Assembly: GCA_002317575.1 (NCBI GenBank)
Contig: DCIH01000034.1
Coordinates: 13,036-28,617, forward strand
From: Verrucomicrobia bacterium UBA1731
GTDB taxonomy: Bacteria; Verrucomicrobiota; Kiritimatiellia; RFP12; UBA1067
Direction: 5' to 3'
Length of the DNA: 15,582 nt
This document shows, one piece after another, positions 13,677-15,582 of the stretch (position 1 is its first letter; each line of letters starts with the position of its first letter). The notes below the pieces were generated by a model. The model made no database searches and was not told where the DNA came from. It worked only from the letters and a program-made list of their open reading frames with translations. Position numbers and translations under genes: made by a program.

Positions 13677-14569
13677 TCGACCCCCAGACGGCGCTCGAAC
13701 TTCATGTCGCGGGGACCGCCCACCGTGCGACCGAGTTCATAGTACTGGCGCGCCGACTTGACGCCTTCCTCGCCATCCATCTTCAACGACAGATGCGCCA
13801 GGTTGTAATACGGCAGATAGCTCTTGGGGTGCGCACGCATGGCCGCTTCCAATGTACGCCGCGCGGCGTAAAAACTTTTCATGCCCGTTTGCGCGGCGGC
13901 GCGGAGCAACAGCACATCCAGGTTCTCGGGCTGCTCCTTCTGAAGCGCCTCCAGGAGCAGATCCGCCGATGCATAGTCCCGCGCCTTCACTTCATCGTAC
14001 GCCACCTTCAGACGGCCGGCGAAATCCGCAGGAAGCGCGTGCGCCTTGGCCGGCGACGGCGAAACGGCCCTGGCGGCGGCGTTCGTTGCGGCCGATGGCG
14101 CGCGTGCGACGGCCCGGGCGGCGGCATTCGTCGCGGCGGGAACGGCGCCCGCCCTCTTGCGCGCCCGCTCCTCGTCGTATCGCTTCTGCAACGCCGTCGT
14201 ATCGCACACCGTGACCGTGCGCACGTTCTGGTTGATCTGCGCGAATCGGATCGAGTCGATGGCCGCGGACGTCGAGGCGATCTTGTTCCGCAACGGCGCG
14301 AACTCGGGCGTTTCCGCACGCTCCGGATTTTCACGCGCGACGCGACCGAGCTCGTCCAACGCCTGACGGTAGAAGTCAAGCGCCTTCTCCGCATCGCCCT
14401 TGAGGCCTTCGTCTTCCGCCAACTCGATCAGGTCGTTAGCCTTCTCGAGCAGACGGTGCAGACGCGGCGGCGCGTTCGTGTCGTCCTCCCCCGTGCCAAA
14501 GGGCCAAACCGCGGCGCACGCGGCGCACGCCGAAAAACACACGGCGACGAATGTCGGTATTTTTCTCAT
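13673..14569 (-). CDS. Secreted TPR-repeat protein
   Basis: 298 residues. A signal peptide (about 1-20) precedes a first helical hairpin region (36-82, LEKANDLIELAEDEGLKGDAEKALDFYRQAL...), a linker, and a C-terminal set of TPR helices (about 182-282). The second set is seen from KVAYDEVKARDYASADLLLEAL, PENLDVLLLRAAAQTGMKSFYAARRTLEAA and YLPYYNLAHLSLKM. The linker is Ala-rich with two copies of AATNAAARAV (145-154 and 160-169). Such proteins act as docking scaffolds; no partner can be named. The ATG at 14569 overlaps the leuS stop (ATGA) and has no visible ribosome binding site, so translation probably depends on leuS ribosomes. Confidence 0.85.
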   Translation of the reverse strand: MRKIPTFVAVCFSACAACAAVWPFGTGEDDTNAPPRLHRLLEKANDLIELAEDEGLKGDAEKALDFYRQALDELGRVARENPERAETPEFAPLRNKIASTSAAIDSIRFAQINQNVRTVTVCDTTALQKRYDEERARKRAGAVPAATNAAARAVARAPSAATNAAARAVSPSPAKAHALPADFAGRLKVAYDEVKARDYASADLLLEALQKEQPENLDVLLLRAAAQTGMKSFYAARRTLEAAMRAHPKSYLPYYNLAHLSLKMDGEEGVKSARQYYELGRTVGGPRDMKFERRLGVE

Positions 14570-15582
14570 CGCACGACGAAGTTGACCATGCGTTTCGGAA
14601 CGGCGATCACTTTCACGATCGTCTTGCCCGCCAACAGTTTGGCGATCGACTCGTCGGTCTCGGCGGCCGCACGCATTTCGTCCGGCGTCGCCGTCGCCTT
14701 CACGCGAATGCGGCCGCGCAGCTTGCCCAGCACCTGAACGGGAATCTCAACCTCGTCTTCAACAAGTGCCGCGGGATCAAACGCCGGCCACGGTTCGTAG
14801 GCGAGGGAACCCTTGTGCCCCAGGAACTCCCAGAGCTCTTCGCCGAGATGCGGCGCGAACGGCGACAGGCACAAGGTGAATGTTTCGGCCGCCTCGCGCG
14901 GAAGCTTGCCGGACTCCGACGGCCAGTCGTTCAGGAACACCATCATCGCGGAGATGCCCGTGTTGAAATTCATGGTCTCGAGATCCTCGCCGACCTTCTT
15001 GACCATCGTCGCGAGGACCTTGGCCTCGGGCTTCGACAGCGGACGATCCTCGATCGTCGCGTCGCCCACGAACTTGCAGGCGCGCTTGAGGAAGCGGAAG
15101 ACGCCCTCGACGCCCTTCGTGCTCCAGGGCTTGACGGCCTGAAGCGGTCCCATGAACATTTCGTAAAGGCGCAGCGAATCGGCGCCGTAGTCGCGCACCA
15201 CATCGTCCGGATTGACGACATTCTTGAGTGACTTCGACATCTTGGCCGGAAACTCGACGAGTTCCTCCAATTCGCCGCCGTCTTCGGCGCCCCACGCCTT
15301 GCCGTCCTTCCAGGTTATCTGGTCCATGGGAACGAGCACGCCGCGTTTCGTCTTGTATGCCATGCCCAGAATCATGCCCTGGTTGACCAAGCGGTGGAAC
15401 GGCTCCTTCGTGGGCACCAAGCCAAGGTCGAACAGAACCTTGTGCCAGAAACGGGCGTACAGGAGGTGCAGCACCGCGTGTTCCGCGCCGCCCACATAGA
15501 GATCCACGGGCAGCCACTGCTTGAGGAGCTCGGGATCGGCGAAACACGTTTCGTTCGTGGGATCGATGTAGCGCAGGTAGTA
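14566..15582 (-). CDS. leuS: Leucyl-tRNA synthetase, C-terminal part, cut by window edge
   Basis: The enzyme charges tRNA-Leu with leucine using ATP. The visible 338 residues enter the window at YYLRYIDP, followed by VDLYVGGAEHAVLHLLYARFWHK, the second half of the class I catalytic domain. The KMSKS loop (encoded at 15229-15243) sits in FPAKMSKSLKN. Then come the anticodon-binding helical domain (MFMGPLQ..KPWSTKGVEGVFRFL) and the C-terminal domain ending VPKRMVNFVVR, as in bacterial LeuS. The catalytic HIGH motif and the editing domain lie beyond base 15582. It is the most upstream gene visible in the long co-directional run, and its stop overlaps the TPR gene by 4 bases. Confidence 0.97.
   Translation of the reverse strand, partial: YYLRYIDPTNETCFADPELLKQWLPVDLYVGGAEHAVLHLLYARFWHKVLFDLGLVPTKEPFHRLVNQGMILGMAYKTKRGVLVPMDQITWKDGKAWGAEDGGELEELVEFPAKMSKSLKNVVNPDDVVRDYGADSLRLYEMFMGPLQAVKPWSTKGVEGVFRFLKRACKFVGDATIEDRPLSKPEAKVLATMVKKVGEDLETMNFNTGISAMMVFLNDWPSESGKLPREAAETFTLCLSPFAPHLGEELWEFLGHKGSLAYEPWPAFDPAALVEDEVEIPVQVLGKLRGRIRVKATATPDEMRAAAETDESIAKLLAGKTIVKVIAVPKRMVNFVVR

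Noticed and set aside
14046..14160. Ala-rich repeated DNA as a mobile or regulatory repeat
   Set aside because: It encodes two copies of AATNAAARAV in the linker of the TPR protein and looks like local duplication within the gene.
1..15582. tRNA genes, CRISPR arrays, insertion sequences, phage or defence genes
   Set aside because: No cloverleaf-like segment, regularly spaced repeat, transposase, integrase or known defence motif was seen; almost all bases are within genes that can be accounted for.

Overview
The window is a GC-rich stretch of bacterial chromosome, well above 60% G+C by eye, in which every gene I can support lies on the minus strand. Read in transcription order, from high to low coordinates, it holds 16 protein genes packed almost without gaps. 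Two are cut by the window edges: leuS (its C-terminal part is here) and purM (its N-terminal part is here). I see no tRNA, rRNA, insertion sequence, CRISPR array or prophage gene. LpxC- and LpxL-type proteins, a LolA-like protein and an AsmA-like protein point to a diderm. HydF points to anaerobic [FeFe]-hydrogenase metabolism. A large secreted hydrolase-like protein, many proteins with signal peptides, and the style of the envelope genes suggest the Verrucomicrobiota-Kiritimatiellota-Lentisphaerota group. That placement is inference; no marker here proves it.

Region A (15582 to 3804) is one continuous run: leuS, a TPR protein, a LolA-like protein, an AsmA-like membrane-anchored protein, a short MurC-like ligase, an Ala/Lys/Glu-rich secreted protein, an LpxC homologue, an LpxL-family acyltransferase homologue, a 705-residue secreted glycosidase-like protein, a sensor histidine kinase and a Sel1-repeat protein. 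Neighbours overlap by 1 to 4 bases or are 2 to 16 bases apart, so translational coupling is likely. The theme is cell-envelope assembly. Several proteins with recognisable enzyme folds lack residues that define the enzyme. The LpxC homologue has altered zinc and catalytic positions. The LpxL homologue has His-x4-Tyr instead of His-x4-Glu. The Mur ligase is short and has a changed P-loop. The Ala/Lys/Glu-rich protein resembles a thioredoxin fold without active-site cysteines.

Region B (3803 to 324) starts at an extended -10 promoter (TGGTATAAT) in the 67-base gap after the Sel1 gene. It reads DUF218/ElyC-like membrane protein, a chorismatase-like RidA-fold protein, endonuclease III (nth) and the [FeFe]-hydrogenase maturase GTPase hydF, again with tight junctions. 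hydF has no hydE, hydG or hydrogenase gene beside it in this window. Its iron-sulfur ligands are kept but its G4 guanine-specificity motif is not.

Region C (323 to 1) holds a sigma70-type promoter and a good ribosome binding site in front of purM, which runs off the left edge.

I did not find a clearly new multi-gene defence or mobile system. The best candidates for something undescribed are the altered LpxC/LpxL pair inside the envelope operon, the AsmA-like protein with a synuclein/LEA-like 11-residue repeat tail, and the unassigned 705-residue secreted protein.
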